DNA of 61,542 nucleotides from Lachnospiraceae bacterium (lineage in GTDB: Bacteria; Bacillota; Clostridia; Lachnospirales; Lachnospiraceae): positions 1 to 61,542 of the forward strand of contig JAFRIW010000002.1 in NCBI GenBank assembly GCA_017432565.1, written 5' to 3'. The position numbers were made by a program, and so were the translations under genes. Within the stretch, counting starts at the first letter, position 1; each line of letters starts with the position of its first letter. Below are positions 37,729 through 46,145 of this stretch, piece after piece. The notes beneath the pieces were generated by a model, which worked only from the letters and a program-made list of their open reading frames with translations, was not told the origin of the DNA and did not search any database.

Positions 37729-37929
37729 ATGAACAAAGGTACTGTCAAATGGTTCAACAACCAGAAGGGTTACGGATTCATTTCCGATTCCGAGGGAAAT
37801 GATGTATTCGTACACTACAGCGGGCTGAACATGGAAGGCTTCAAGTCTCTCGACGAGGGTCAGCAGGTTGAGTACGATGTAATCCAGGGTCAGAAGGGAC
37901 CGCAGGCCGTTAACGTAACAAAGCTTTGA
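37729..37929 (+). CDS. cspA: Cold-shock protein
   Basis: 66 residues, the standard single cold-shock domain: [17 protein letters not shown] with RNP1 (KGYGFI) and VFVHY (RNP2), ending PQAVNVTKL. Single-stranded nucleic acid chaperone. The start at 37729 follows TTTGGAGGTAATACG; the frame is open upstream but the family always begins here. Monocistronic, ended by the terminator at 38048-38083. Confidence 0.97.
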   Translation: MNKGTVKWFNNQKGYGFISDSEGNDVFVHYSGLNMEGFKSLDEGQQVEYDVIQGQKGPQAVNVTKL

Positions 37930-38047
37930 TCGGTTCCGATCCGGGGCTTTACGTCGGTCACATGCACAATGACAGATCCAATTAGATGTGCCTGACTAGA
38001 TAGATGATATTGAATCATGCAAGTAAGATTGTGAAGCAGAATTGTGC

Positions 38048-38083
38048 AGCGGGGAGAGCGAAATGCTCTCCCCGCTTTTTTTA
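38048..38083 (+). terminator. Terminator of cspA
   Basis: Perfect 12-bp stem AGCGGGGAGAGC/GCTCTCCCCGCT followed by seven T residues, 120 nt after the stop codon. Confidence 0.93.
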
Positions 38084-38092
38084 TCTTCCGTC

Positions 38093-38926
38093 TTATATCT
38101 TCTCTGCGCAGCGCACCAGGTCATCCAGCTTCAGTGTCCCGCCGAAAAGATCCAGCGCGGAACCCACGGTGACATCCACGCGGTCTTTCGAAAGCTCCCG
38201 GATCAGCTGAAGATCCCCGAGCGCATGAACACCGCCCGCGTAGGTGATGGGAACCGCCTGCGGTTTCTCACCGAGAATCTTTAACAGCTCTTTTTCCACG
38301 CCGCCGCGCTTCCCTTCCACATCGGCCGCGTGAATCAGAAATTCATCACATCTCTCCGACAGCTGAGCCAGCAGCGCCGGTGTGACACAAAGCTGTGTCA
38401 GCTTCTGCCAGCGGTCGGTGACGACGCGGTACTCCGGCGCAGTCTGCGGTGCGTCCTCATCAGAGTACCCTTCTTCCGACTGCACTCTCCTGCATGAAAG
38501 ATCCAGCACCAGGTGCTCTCTTCCGACGGCGCGCAGCATTTCTTCCAGCCGCTCCCCGTCCAGCCGGCCGTCCCGGAAGACATAAGAAGTGACAATCACA
38601 TGGGAAGCTCCCATGTCCAGGAAATCCGAAGCATTCTCCGGATCCACACCGCCGCCGATCTGCATGCCGCCGGGAAAGGCCGCCAGCGCGCGGCGGGCCT
38701 GTCCGAGATCCGCCGCATAGGCTTCCGGCTCATTTTGCCTGCTGTTAAGCAGGATGATGTGGCCGCCGGGCAGTCCGTGATCCCGGTACAGCGCCGCGTA
38801 ATAATCCGCGTCCAGGCCGGACACAAAATTATCCGTGACCTTCGCGGAGTGGTCACGGATCGACGAGCCGACAATCTGTTTTACTTTTCCGTTGTGAAGA
38901 TCAATACAGGGGCGAATCCTCAACAT
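38093..38926 (-). CDS. hisA: HisA-type ribotide isomerase, eukaryotic-type
   Basis: 277 residues with a TIM-barrel. The start LRIRPCIDLHNGKVKQIVGSS is that of the HIS6/eukaryotic-type phosphoribosylformimino-AICAR-ribotide isomerase rather than usual bacterial HisA (IDLxxGxxVRL). GGMQIGGGVDPENASDFLDMGASHVIVTSYVF and ITYAGGVHALGDLQLI are the two phosphate-binding regions; catalytic Asp candidates are CIDLH and HAADVEGKRGG. Catalyses the fourth step of histidine synthesis. GGGAGGTGT precedes the ATG. It lies 13 nt after yitT in the fbp operon; no other his gene is in the window. Confidence 0.88.
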   Translation of the reverse strand: MLRIRPCIDLHNGKVKQIVGSSIRDHSAKVTDNFVSGLDADYYAALYRDHGLPGGHIILLNSRQNEPEAYAADLGQARRALAAFPGGMQIGGGVDPENASDFLDMGASHVIVTSYVFRDGRLDGERLEEMLRAVGREHLVLDLSCRRVQSEEGYSDEDAPQTAPEYRVVTDRWQKLTQLCVTPALLAQLSERCDEFLIHAADVEGKRGGVEKELLKILGEKPQAVPITYAGGVHALGDLQLIRELSKDRVDVTVGSALDLFGGTLKLDDLVRCAEKI

Positions 38927-38939
38927 ACACCTCCCACAC

Positions 38940-39875
38940 TCAGCTGTCCAGCTTCTTCAGGAAATAGCCGTCAATGCTGACGCCCTCATCAATCAGGACA
39001 AAGGCGTTCGGATCGATCTGATGGACGATCGACTTCAGCTGGTGCTCCTCATATTTTGAAATCACGCACATCAGAACATGTACGTCGTCGTCTGTGTAGG
39101 CGCCCTTGGCGTCCCAGCAGGTCAGGCCGCGGTGCATCTCTCCCATCAGCTCGATTTCCAGAGGCTTTATGTCTTTCATCTTGGTCAGAATCAGGACCTG
39201 CATATTGATGTTCTGGATGTGAACCTTGTCGCACGCGACGGAGCAGATCACAGAATAAATCAGGGAATAAAGGACGGTCGGGATATCAAACAGAAGCAGA
39301 CACAGTCCGTACAGAATCAGGTTGGCCGCAATGTTGATCCGGCCGATGGAAAACCGCCCCTTCTTCTGGATCAGAATCATACCGACCAGATCCACGCCGC
39401 CGTCACAGGCTCCCATCCGCAGCACGAGTCCGATGCCGCCGCCGGCCAGCACGCCCGCAATAATGCAGTTCGCAAGCTTGTCCTCCATGATCGGCGCGGC
39501 CGGGATCGGGATGAGTGAGAGCATGAGAGTGATGCAGGTGACCGTGAACAGTGTTTTGAGCACGAAGCGCTTCCGCATCGTGCGGATCGCGACAATCAGT
39601 GCGGGCAGGTTCAGGATGTAATAGATCACACCGGAGATGTCGAAGTTTCCGAAGGAGATGCCCATCCTCTGCACAAGGATCGTCCGGATCAGCTGGGAGA
39701 AGCCCATGAAGCCGCCGGAATACAGGTGCAGCGGCTGCAGGAACAGATTGACGCCGATCGAATAGATGAACACGCCCAGCACAATGCCGGGAATCCGCAT
39801 GCTCTCCTGCTTTACATTGCTTTGTCTGCTCCGTGCCTCTTCTCTGCTGTTGACCTGTTCCTGAACACCTGCCAT
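38940..39875 (-). CDS. YitT-family membrane protein with DUF2179 domain
   Basis: 311 residues. About five membrane spans between residues 28 and 205, with the family signature LYSGGFMGFSQLI and GGGIGLVLRMGACDGGVDLVGMIL. The last 95 residues are a soluble DUF2179-like domain (VLILTKMKDIKPLEIELMGEMHRGLTCWDAKGAY...VLMCVISKYEEHQLKSIVHQIDPNAFVLI). The transported substrate of this common Firmicute family is unknown. Starts 14 nt after fbp and precedes hisA by 13 nt, so all three are probably one transcript. Confidence 0.92.
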   Translation of the reverse strand: MAGVQEQVNSREEARSRQSNVKQESMRIPGIVLGVFIYSIGVNLFLQPLHLYSGGFMGFSQLIRTILVQRMGISFGNFDISGVIYYILNLPALIVAIRTMRKRFVLKTLFTVTCITLMLSLIPIPAAPIMEDKLANCIIAGVLAGGGIGLVLRMGACDGGVDLVGMILIQKKGRFSIGRINIAANLILYGLCLLLFDIPTVLYSLIYSVICSVACDKVHIQNINMQVLILTKMKDIKPLEIELMGEMHRGLTCWDAKGAYTDDDVHVLMCVISKYEEHQLKSIVHQIDPNAFVLIDEGVSIDGYFLKKLDS

Positions 39876-39889
39876 ATCCTGATCTCCGT

Positions 39890-41857
39890 TTATGATTTCT
39901 CGATCAGCACACCGTCCCGGTAAGCCTGCAGAAGATCCTCCAGCTGCCGGATCTCCTCCTTCAGCTGCTCGCCGTTATCGGTGTCTGCCACCAGCTGGCG
40001 CTTCGGATAGTTCTCCACATACATGTAATCCGAAAGAATATCCGTCTCTTTGCGGATGGCCGATTCCATGGACTCGAACAGCTCATGGGCGACAATCCGC
40101 ACGCCGTGGGAATTGGCGACCAGTGTGTAGCCTGCCAGTCCCGTCGTCTTGTGATACGCCTTGGAGAAGCCGCCGTCGATGACGAAGAGCTTTCCGTTGC
40201 ACTTGATCGGCGACTCGCCCTTCTTCTGCTCCACCGGAACATGTCCGTTGACGATATGCGGATGCGGCCTGTCCAGAAGACCGAACTCCGCGAGGATCCG
40301 GTCCACGACCGCTTCGTCATTGTAAAGCCGGTAATAAGCATTCTTCACTTCTTCGTGCGTCTTCTTGTCGTCGATAAAGTAGCGCTCGAACGTCGTCATG
40401 CGGTCTTTGCCGAAAACCGGTGAGGAAGGACCGCACCAGATATACCAGAGAATGTCCTGGCCGAAACGGCGCTCGGGCGTGCCGCGTTTTGCAAAATACC
40501 CCCTGCGGGCGTGGTACTCCAGAATATCATACAGCGCCTTGCCGCAGTACTCCTTCTCCCCGACCCGGAAAGACAGGAACTGCCCGTTCTCATCCAGCGG
40601 CACGCAGCCATGGTAAAGAAGGCTCGAATTATAGCACTTGTACATGCTGCCGTTGGTGAACAGGAACCGCACATGACGCTGCAGCTTCTCGCTCTTGCGG
40701 AAGGCGCTGACCAGACGCGTGATGCACTCTTCCTCCTCCGGCGAAAGTTTATAGGGATCCTTCGGATCAATGGTCGGGAAGTCCGTATCCTTGAGCGCGT
40801 ATGTGTGACGGCCCAGAGTGATCGTCCCCTTCTTATAGTCGATTTTGTCCAGGCTCAGACGGTCATCCATGGCAAAATCAGGATTGCGCAGGATCAGCTG
40901 GCCCTCCAGCTTCATCTGCAGGACGGTGATGGCCTTGTGCATCTTCATGTCCAGCATCAGATCCCTGGTATCATAGTTTTCGTCGTAGATGATGCTGAAG
41001 GTGTTGCAGGTGACATCCTTGTAGACTTCCATCGCGAGCTTGGCCAGCGGAATCAGGTTGATGCCGTAGCCCTCCTCGATCGTGGAGAGGCCTCCGTACC
41101 GGGCAGACATGCGGATCACGTTGCAGATGCAGGCCTCCGAGCCGGCCGCAGCGCCCATCCAGACGATGTCGTGATTGCCCCACTGAATGTCCACCGAGTG
41201 GTAATCCATGATCGCATCCATGATGATGTGCGGACCCGGTCCCCGGTCGTAAATGTCGCCGACAATATGCAGATGATCGATTACGAGCTGCTGGATCAGC
41301 AGGCACATGGCGGTGATGAACTCCTGCGCCCGGTCCAGGCGGATAATCGTGTGAATGATCTCGTTATAATACGCTTCCTTGTCCTGGACCTCCGCCTTCT
41401 CCGTGATCAGTTCCTCAATGACATAGGCAAAATCCTTCGGCAGTGCCTTGCGCACCTTGGAGCGGGTATATTTGCTCGCCACGCGCTTGGTGATGGCCAC
41501 CAGCCGGTAGAGGGTGATCCGGTACCAGTCGTCTGTCTCCTCGGGGCTCTCCATTTTGTCCAGGAGGAGCTCCATCTTTTCTCTCGGATAATAGATCAGC
41601 GTCGCGAGTGTTTTCTTCTCGCGCTCTGTCATGGAATTTCCGAATTCCTCGTCAATCTTGGCGCGCACTGTTCCGGAACCGTTTTTCAGCACATGCAGAA
41701 ACTGCTCGTATTCCCCGTGAATGTCCGACAGGAAATGCTCCGTCCCCTTCGGAAGGTTCAGGATTGACTGCAGATTGATGATCTCCGTCGACGCCGCCGC
41801 GATCGTCGGAAACTGCTTGGAAAGGCTTTTCATTAGTTCCAGTCTCAGATTGTCCAT
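39890..41857 (-). CDS. fbp: Fructose-1,6-bisphosphatase, class III
   Basis: 655 residues, the expected length of the Firmicute-specific FBPase class III. Calcineurin-like metal-binding motifs: LSDIHGEYEQFLHVLKNG (GDxHG-like), VGDIYDRGPGPHIIMDAI and WGNHDIVWMGAAAGSEA. C-terminal NGHVPVEQKKGESPIKCNGKLFVIDGGFSKAYHKTTGLAGYTL closes the active site. Hydrolyses fructose-1,6-bisphosphate for gluconeogenesis; unrelated to the class I enzyme. First gene of the fbp-yitT-hisA transcript. Confidence 0.96.
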   Translation of the reverse strand: MDNLRLELMKSLSKQFPTIAAASTEIINLQSILNLPKGTEHFLSDIHGEYEQFLHVLKNGSGTVRAKIDEEFGNSMTEREKKTLATLIYYPREKMELLLDKMESPEETDDWYRITLYRLVAITKRVASKYTRSKVRKALPKDFAYVIEELITEKAEVQDKEAYYNEIIHTIIRLDRAQEFITAMCLLIQQLVIDHLHIVGDIYDRGPGPHIIMDAIMDYHSVDIQWGNHDIVWMGAAAGSEACICNVIRMSARYGGLSTIEEGYGINLIPLAKLAMEVYKDVTCNTFSIIYDENYDTRDLMLDMKMHKAITVLQMKLEGQLILRNPDFAMDDRLSLDKIDYKKGTITLGRHTYALKDTDFPTIDPKDPYKLSPEEEECITRLVSAFRKSEKLQRHVRFLFTNGSMYKCYNSSLLYHGCVPLDENGQFLSFRVGEKEYCGKALYDILEYHARRGYFAKRGTPERRFGQDILWYIWCGPSSPVFGKDRMTTFERYFIDDKKTHEEVKNAYYRLYNDEAVVDRILAEFGLLDRPHPHIVNGHVPVEQKKGESPIKCNGKLFVIDGGFSKAYHKTTGLAGYTLVANSHGVRIVAHELFESMESAIRKETDILSDYMYVENYPKRQLVADTDNGEQLKEEIRQLEDLLQAYRDGVLIEKS

Positions 41858-41940
41858 GATGTTCCCTCTTTCTTCACCGGACGGTGAATAATATAGTCCT
41901 CTTTATTCTACCAAAATTCCGCTTCCTTGGCACGGTCTGC

Positions 41941-41979
41941 ACAAAACAAATCGGCAGGCTCTGTCCTGAAGCCTGCCGA
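41941..41979 (-). terminator. Terminator of cobO-dapB
   Basis: Perfect 10-bp stem TCGGCAGGCT/AGCCTGCCGA (41951-41960, 41970-41979) followed on the minus strand by TTTGTTTTGT; 36 nt after the dapB stop. Confidence 0.9.
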
Positions 41980-42014
41980 TGTATGCATTCGTATGAAATT
42001 GTGTGATTCCGGTC

Positions 42015-42809
42015 TCAGCCGAACAGCGCATCCTCCATGCCGTAGAAGCCGGGCTCCTTTCCGGCGAGGAACTTCGCCGCCGTCACGGCGCCTTTGGCAA
42101 ATACCGCTCTGGAATACGCGCGGTGCGTGAGCGTGATGACTTCATCCTCTCCCGCAAAAATGACGTCGTGGTCGCCCACAATCGTGCCGCCGCGGATGGC
42201 GGAAATACCGATTTCCTTCTTCGGGCGTTTCATGCGCCGTCCGCTCCGGTCATAGACATACTCGTACCGGTCTTCTTCCGCAGCTTCCAGGCCGTCGTTG
42301 ATCGCATCCGCCAGTGCCAGAGCCGTGCCGCTGGGCGCGTCCAGTTTCTGGTTGTGATGCTTCTCCATAACTTCAATGTCAAAACCTGCTTCCGCCAGTT
42401 TCGGCGCGATCTGCCGCAGTACACCGAGCAGCAGGTTGATGCCGATCGACATGTTGGCGGATTTCAGAACCGGAATGTCCTTCGCCGCGTCCTGAAGCGC
42501 TGCAGTCTGCTCCGCCGTCAGGCCCGTTGTGCACAGGACCACCGGCATTTTATTCTTTCTGCACCAGGCAATCAGTCCGTCCGCCGCTGCGGCGTTTGAA
42601 AAATCGATCACCACATCCGCTTCTTCCGTCACTTCATCCAGCGTCGCATAAACCGGATAAGATGTCAGAATTCCTGCGGCCGTCTCCGGTGCGGCCGACA
42701 CCAGTGCATCCACACCGGCGGTAATCATCGTATTCTCATCACGGGAAACGATATCCGTGATCATGCGTCCCATTCTTCCGTATGCGCCATGTAAGATGAT
42801 TCTGATCAT
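42015..42809 (-). CDS. dapB: 4-hydroxy-tetrahydrodipicolinate reductase
   Basis: 264 residues from ATG 42809, preceded by GGGAGGAACCTT. Begins IRIILHGAYGRMGRMITDIV (nucleotide-binding loop) and carries VIDFSNAAA, VLCTTGLTAEQ, SANMSIGINLL and the catalytic EKHHNQKLDAPSGTALALADAI with SAIRGGTIVGDHDV. Reduces HTPA to tetrahydrodipicolinate in lysine/diaminopimelate synthesis. Downstream of cobO by 25 nt; unrelated in pathway but on one transcript. Confidence 0.97.
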   Translation of the reverse strand: MIRIILHGAYGRMGRMITDIVSRDENTMITAGVDALVSAAPETAAGILTSYPVYATLDEVTEEADVVIDFSNAAAADGLIAWCRKNKMPVVLCTTGLTAEQTAALQDAAKDIPVLKSANMSIGINLLLGVLRQIAPKLAEAGFDIEVMEKHHNQKLDAPSGTALALADAINDGLEAAEEDRYEYVYDRSGRRMKRPKKEIGISAIRGGTIVGDHDVIFAGEDEVITLTHRAYSRAVFAKGAVTAAKFLAGKEPGFYGMEDALFG

Positions 42810-42834
42810 AAGGTTCCTCCCGTCATCAGGCACT

Positions 42835-43365
42835 TCACAGACACGCTGTCTCCGCACCTGTTTCCGTATTCCCGTAATTTCTGAAACGCACTGTCTTCAG
42901 TTCCGTGATGTCGTCCACACTGCCGTACAGTTCGTCCGGCATGGAACGTCCGGTCAGGATGATGCTGGTCTCTCCTCTGAGTTCAATCAGATCTTTCAGC
43001 TCATCCACACTGATGAAATTGTTGTCGATCACGCCCAGGATTTCATCGAGAATCAGAATGTCGCACTCGCCTGTCACCAGGACTTTTCTCGCATAATGGA
43101 ATCCGTTGCGGATATTGCTGATTTCTTCTTCGCGCTGTTCCGGCGTGCGCTCATCGTCCGCCGCATCGCACTTTTCAAAACGGAACACCCGGATCTCGGG
43201 CTCCAGACGATGGAGCAGCTCCGAGTCCGCCAGTCCTCTTCCCTTCAGGAACTGAATGACGATACACTTTTTCCCGTTCAGCGACTCACGCAGTGCGATT
43301 CCGATTGCCGCAGAGGATTTACCGCGGCCGTCTCCGGCAAAAACCTTTACCTTTCCGTCTGCCAT
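42835..43365 (-). CDS. cobO: Cob(I)yrinic acid a,c-diamide adenosyltransferase
   Basis: 176 residues of the CobO/BtuR (CobA) family. P-loop-like VFAGDGRGKSSAAIGIAL near the N-terminus, FLKGRG, DILILDEILGVID (Walker B-like), and LTGRSMPDELYGSVDDITELK. Transfers the adenosyl group of ATP to cob(I)alamin or its precursors. GGGAGGTCCTGTT precedes the ATG. First gene of the transcript with dapB; no other cobalamin gene is in the window, which suggests a salvage role. Confidence 0.92.
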   Translation of the reverse strand: MADGKVKVFAGDGRGKSSAAIGIALRESLNGKKCIVIQFLKGRGLADSELLHRLEPEIRVFRFEKCDAADDERTPEQREEEISNIRNGFHYARKVLVTGECDILILDEILGVIDNNFISVDELKDLIELRGETSIILTGRSMPDELYGSVDDITELKTVRFRNYGNTETGAETACL

Positions 43366-43506
43366 AACAGGACCTCCCGGATAAGTTTTTCAGCATTACA
43401 GTATTCACAATCTGTGCCGCACCGATGCTGTAAAAGGATTTTTCTAAAAATACCACGTTTTTATGAAATTGTATACTTTTTTAGCGGCAGCCCGGCGCGG
43501 ACGCAC

Positions 43507-44946
43507 TTACTGCACAGCTCTTCTCGCTTTGACCTCTTCGGCGATCTCTTCCACTTTTTCATCCGTCAGAATGTATTTCTTCCGGAACCAGAAGAAGGCA
43601 AAAATCAGGCCTGCGATGGGGATCAGCGTCATGGTCATGCGCAGTCCCGCCTTGGAGGACTGACTCACGGACTGGGAGAAATCAACCGCCTGCTGTGCCT
43701 CATCCACCGACTCGGAGGACAGGGAGAAGATCTGCAGCGCGATCGAAGCGATCAGTGCGGAGACGCCGGATGCGAGCTTGACCACGAAGGTCTGCATCGA
43801 GAAAATAACGGACTCATCGCGGCGGTTATTCTTCAGTTCGCCGTAGTCAACGGTGTTGGCCAGGAAGACCGTCGTCAGGACGGTCAGCATGCCGTTGGCC
43901 GCAAAGATGAAGAATCCCGGAATGAACAGCAGGAAGACGTTGGACATCTTTGTGAAGGCGAGCAGAAGCAGCACTGCGTAGCCGACAACTGCCATCCCTA
44001 AGCAGATGTAATACATCTTCAGTGTCGTAAAGAACTTTCTCAGCAGCGGGAACAGCAGCATCATTGAGAGAATCTGAATGCCGCCGCCGAAGGTGTTGAA
44101 CAGCGTGTAGCTGTTGTACCAGCCGGTTCCGCCGAAGTCATATTTGAAGAAATAAATTACCAGATTGGAAGTGATGTAGACGGAGCAGTTGATCAGAACA
44201 ATCGCCACGACAACCGCCATGGTCTGATCGTTCTGCAGCAGCGCGCGGAACATCTGGCCGACCGAAGTGGTCTCCATATCCACCGTGGATGCTTCCTTGA
44301 TGTTGACACAGGTCAGTGTGATGAAGATCACAAACAGCACCGCAATAATCAGGGCAAAATACTTGAAGCCGAGACGCTCTACAGTCTGCGCACCTGCATC
44401 CGGACCGCCCGCCATCCGGCCGAGGGCCTGAACAGCAATCATGGTGACGATCGTGACGATCGCGCTGCCGACGCCTGCACAGGATCTGGCGAGCGTGGTC
44501 AGATTCTCACGCTCCTTGCCGCCTTCCGTGAAGGCCGGAATCATTGACCAGTACGGGATGTCCATCATAGTGTATGTGACGCCCCAGAGAATATAGGTGA
44601 CGGCCGCGTAGGCAGTCAGTCCCTTGACGTCGAGTGACGGCGGCGCCGCAAACATCACAAACAGGACGACGGCATTGGTGATCGTTCCGATCATCAGCCA
44701 GGGCCGGAATTTGCCCCATTTTGTCCGGGTCTTCGCGACGATCACACCCATGATCGGATCATTGAATGCGTCAAAGACACGCGCGGCCATCAGGATCACG
44801 CCCATTGCGATGGCGCTGACGCCGAGAATATCCTGGAAATAGTAAAGTACGTAGCTGGCGGACAGCATGTAGACCATATCCTTGCCGATCGCGCCGAGAC
44901 CATACGAAACCTTCTCTTTCCCTGTTAACCCCCGTTTTGTTTCCAT
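43507..44946 (-). CDS. GPH-family sugar:cation symporter
   Basis: 479 residues with about 12 spans. Family signatures: LTGKEKVSYGLGAIGKDMVYMLSASYVLYYFQDILG at the start, ARVFDAFNDPIMGVIVAKTRTKWGKFRPWLMIG (the conserved cytoplasmic loop of MelB/XynB/GusB carriers) and NNRRDESVIFSMQTFVVKLASGVS later. Likely imports a glycoside or amino sugar with Na+ or H+. Downstream of the sulfatase-maturase gene by 56 nt; a TATAAT (45002-45007) there may act as an internal promoter. Context points to a sulfated or N-acetylated sugar as substrate (inference). CAAGGGGGTA precedes the ATG. Confidence 0.92.
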   Translation of the reverse strand: METKRGLTGKEKVSYGLGAIGKDMVYMLSASYVLYYFQDILGVSAIAMGVILMAARVFDAFNDPIMGVIVAKTRTKWGKFRPWLMIGTITNAVVLFVMFAAPPSLDVKGLTAYAAVTYILWGVTYTMMDIPYWSMIPAFTEGGKERENLTTLARSCAGVGSAIVTIVTMIAVQALGRMAGGPDAGAQTVERLGFKYFALIIAVLFVIFITLTCVNIKEASTVDMETTSVGQMFRALLQNDQTMAVVVAIVLINCSVYITSNLVIYFFKYDFGGTGWYNSYTLFNTFGGGIQILSMMLLFPLLRKFFTTLKMYYICLGMAVVGYAVLLLLAFTKMSNVFLLFIPGFFIFAANGMLTVLTTVFLANTVDYGELKNNRRDESVIFSMQTFVVKLASGVSALIASIALQIFSLSSESVDEAQQAVDFSQSVSQSSKAGLRMTMTLIPIAGLIFAFFWFRKKYILTDEKVEEIAEEVKARRAVQ

Positions 44947-45002
44947 TGTAAAATACCCCCTTGAGCGCCGGGCTTAGTTTTTCTTCCCGGCATGCCAATA
45001 TA

Positions 45003-46145
45003 TTATACACGATCTCCCATGTGTTTGCGATAAATCTCTGCCGCCGCCTCCAGCTGCGCCATCCTGGCATCGAAGAACATCCTGTATCCCTCACAGAAAT
45101 AATTGCGGCCGTCCTCCCCTTCCCGGGTCAGCCGGCTCCGGTAGCAGCCGTTCCGGCACAGCCGGAAGTACGGACAGATACGGCACTCTTCCGGAATAAT
45201 GCGCGAGCGCGTGACAAAAGAAAGGTCTTTCCGCCGTGCATAAATTTCCGGCAGCAGATCCGTATTCAGATTACCGAGGCAGAATTCATCGAGCACGTAG
45301 AAATCACAGGGATAGACGCTTCCGTCGGCTTCAATTACATTCTGCAGATCACAGAAGCCGCGCTGCTCACAGGATTCCGGCGGATACCCGAGCAGAATGC
45401 CGATATAGTTTTCAAACTGCCGGATGTATGGCTGTCTGCCGGACAGAAGCTCCGCGTACCACAGATCATACAGCTCCGTCAGAAATTGTCCGTATGTCCG
45501 CGGCAGCAGCGAATAATCCTTCTGCCCGCGCTTTTCCCCGATCGGATCCAGACAGGTGATAAACTGCAGGTAGTTCCAGCCCCGTGCGCGGTATGCCGGA
45601 TAGATTTCCCGGATCCGCTCCGCGGTCTCCCGGTGCACGACGGTCAGAATGTTGTAGTCCGCGCCGTACCGGTCAAAAAGCTCTGCGGCCCGCTGTACAT
45701 GCGCCCAGCTGCTGCCGCCGTCGTTTCCGTGCCGGTACCGGTCATGAATTTCTTCGATTCCGTCGACCGAGAGTCCGACGAGGAAGTGATGCTCCGCGAA
45801 CAGCTGTGCCCACTCCTCATCAATGCCGTATCCGTTCGTCTGCAGCGCGATCCGGATCTGCGCGTGGTTTTTGTTGTATTTGTTCAGGAATTCCACGGCA
45901 CTGCGAAAGAAATCGATGCCGCACAGCGTCGGCTCACCGCCCTGAAACGCGATTGAATATTCCTTCTCCGCCCGCATCAGCGTCCGCTTGATGACATTGC
46001 GGAGTGTATCGACCGACATCAGACCATATGACGCCGTCCGGCGCTTCGCCGCCTCATCGCAGTAGAAGCAGTAGTCGCAGTGCATGTTGCAGCTGCCGGA
46101 GGCAGGTTTGATCAGCACGCCGACACCTTTCATCGTTTCACTCAT
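45003..46145 (-). CDS. Anaerobic sulfatase-maturating enzyme (radical SAM, SPASM)
   Basis: 380 residues from ATG 46145. Radical SAM cluster motif CNMHCDYCFYCD (C-x3-C-x2-C) near residues 18-29, then AFQGGEPTLCGIDFF, ALQTNGYGIDEEWAQLF and GLSVDGIEEIHDRYR. The C-terminal SPASM region has two further clusters (CDLQNV...YPCDFYVLDEFCLGN and CRICPYFRLCRNGCYR). Oxidises the active-site Cys or Ser of a sulfatase to formylglycine without oxygen. Its ATG overlaps the nagA stop in an ATGA, so translation is coupled. The obvious client is the Cys-type sulfatase two genes upstream. Confidence 0.95.
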   Translation of the reverse strand: MSETMKGVGVLIKPASGSCNMHCDYCFYCDEAAKRRTASYGLMSVDTLRNVIKRTLMRAEKEYSIAFQGGEPTLCGIDFFRSAVEFLNKYNKNHAQIRIALQTNGYGIDEEWAQLFAEHHFLVGLSVDGIEEIHDRYRHGNDGGSSWAHVQRAAELFDRYGADYNILTVVHRETAERIREIYPAYRARGWNYLQFITCLDPIGEKRGQKDYSLLPRTYGQFLTELYDLWYAELLSGRQPYIRQFENYIGILLGYPPESCEQRGFCDLQNVIEADGSVYPCDFYVLDEFCLGNLNTDLLPEIYARRKDLSFVTRSRIIPEECRICPYFRLCRNGCYRSRLTREGEDGRNYFCEGYRMFFDARMAQLEAAAEIYRKHMGDRV

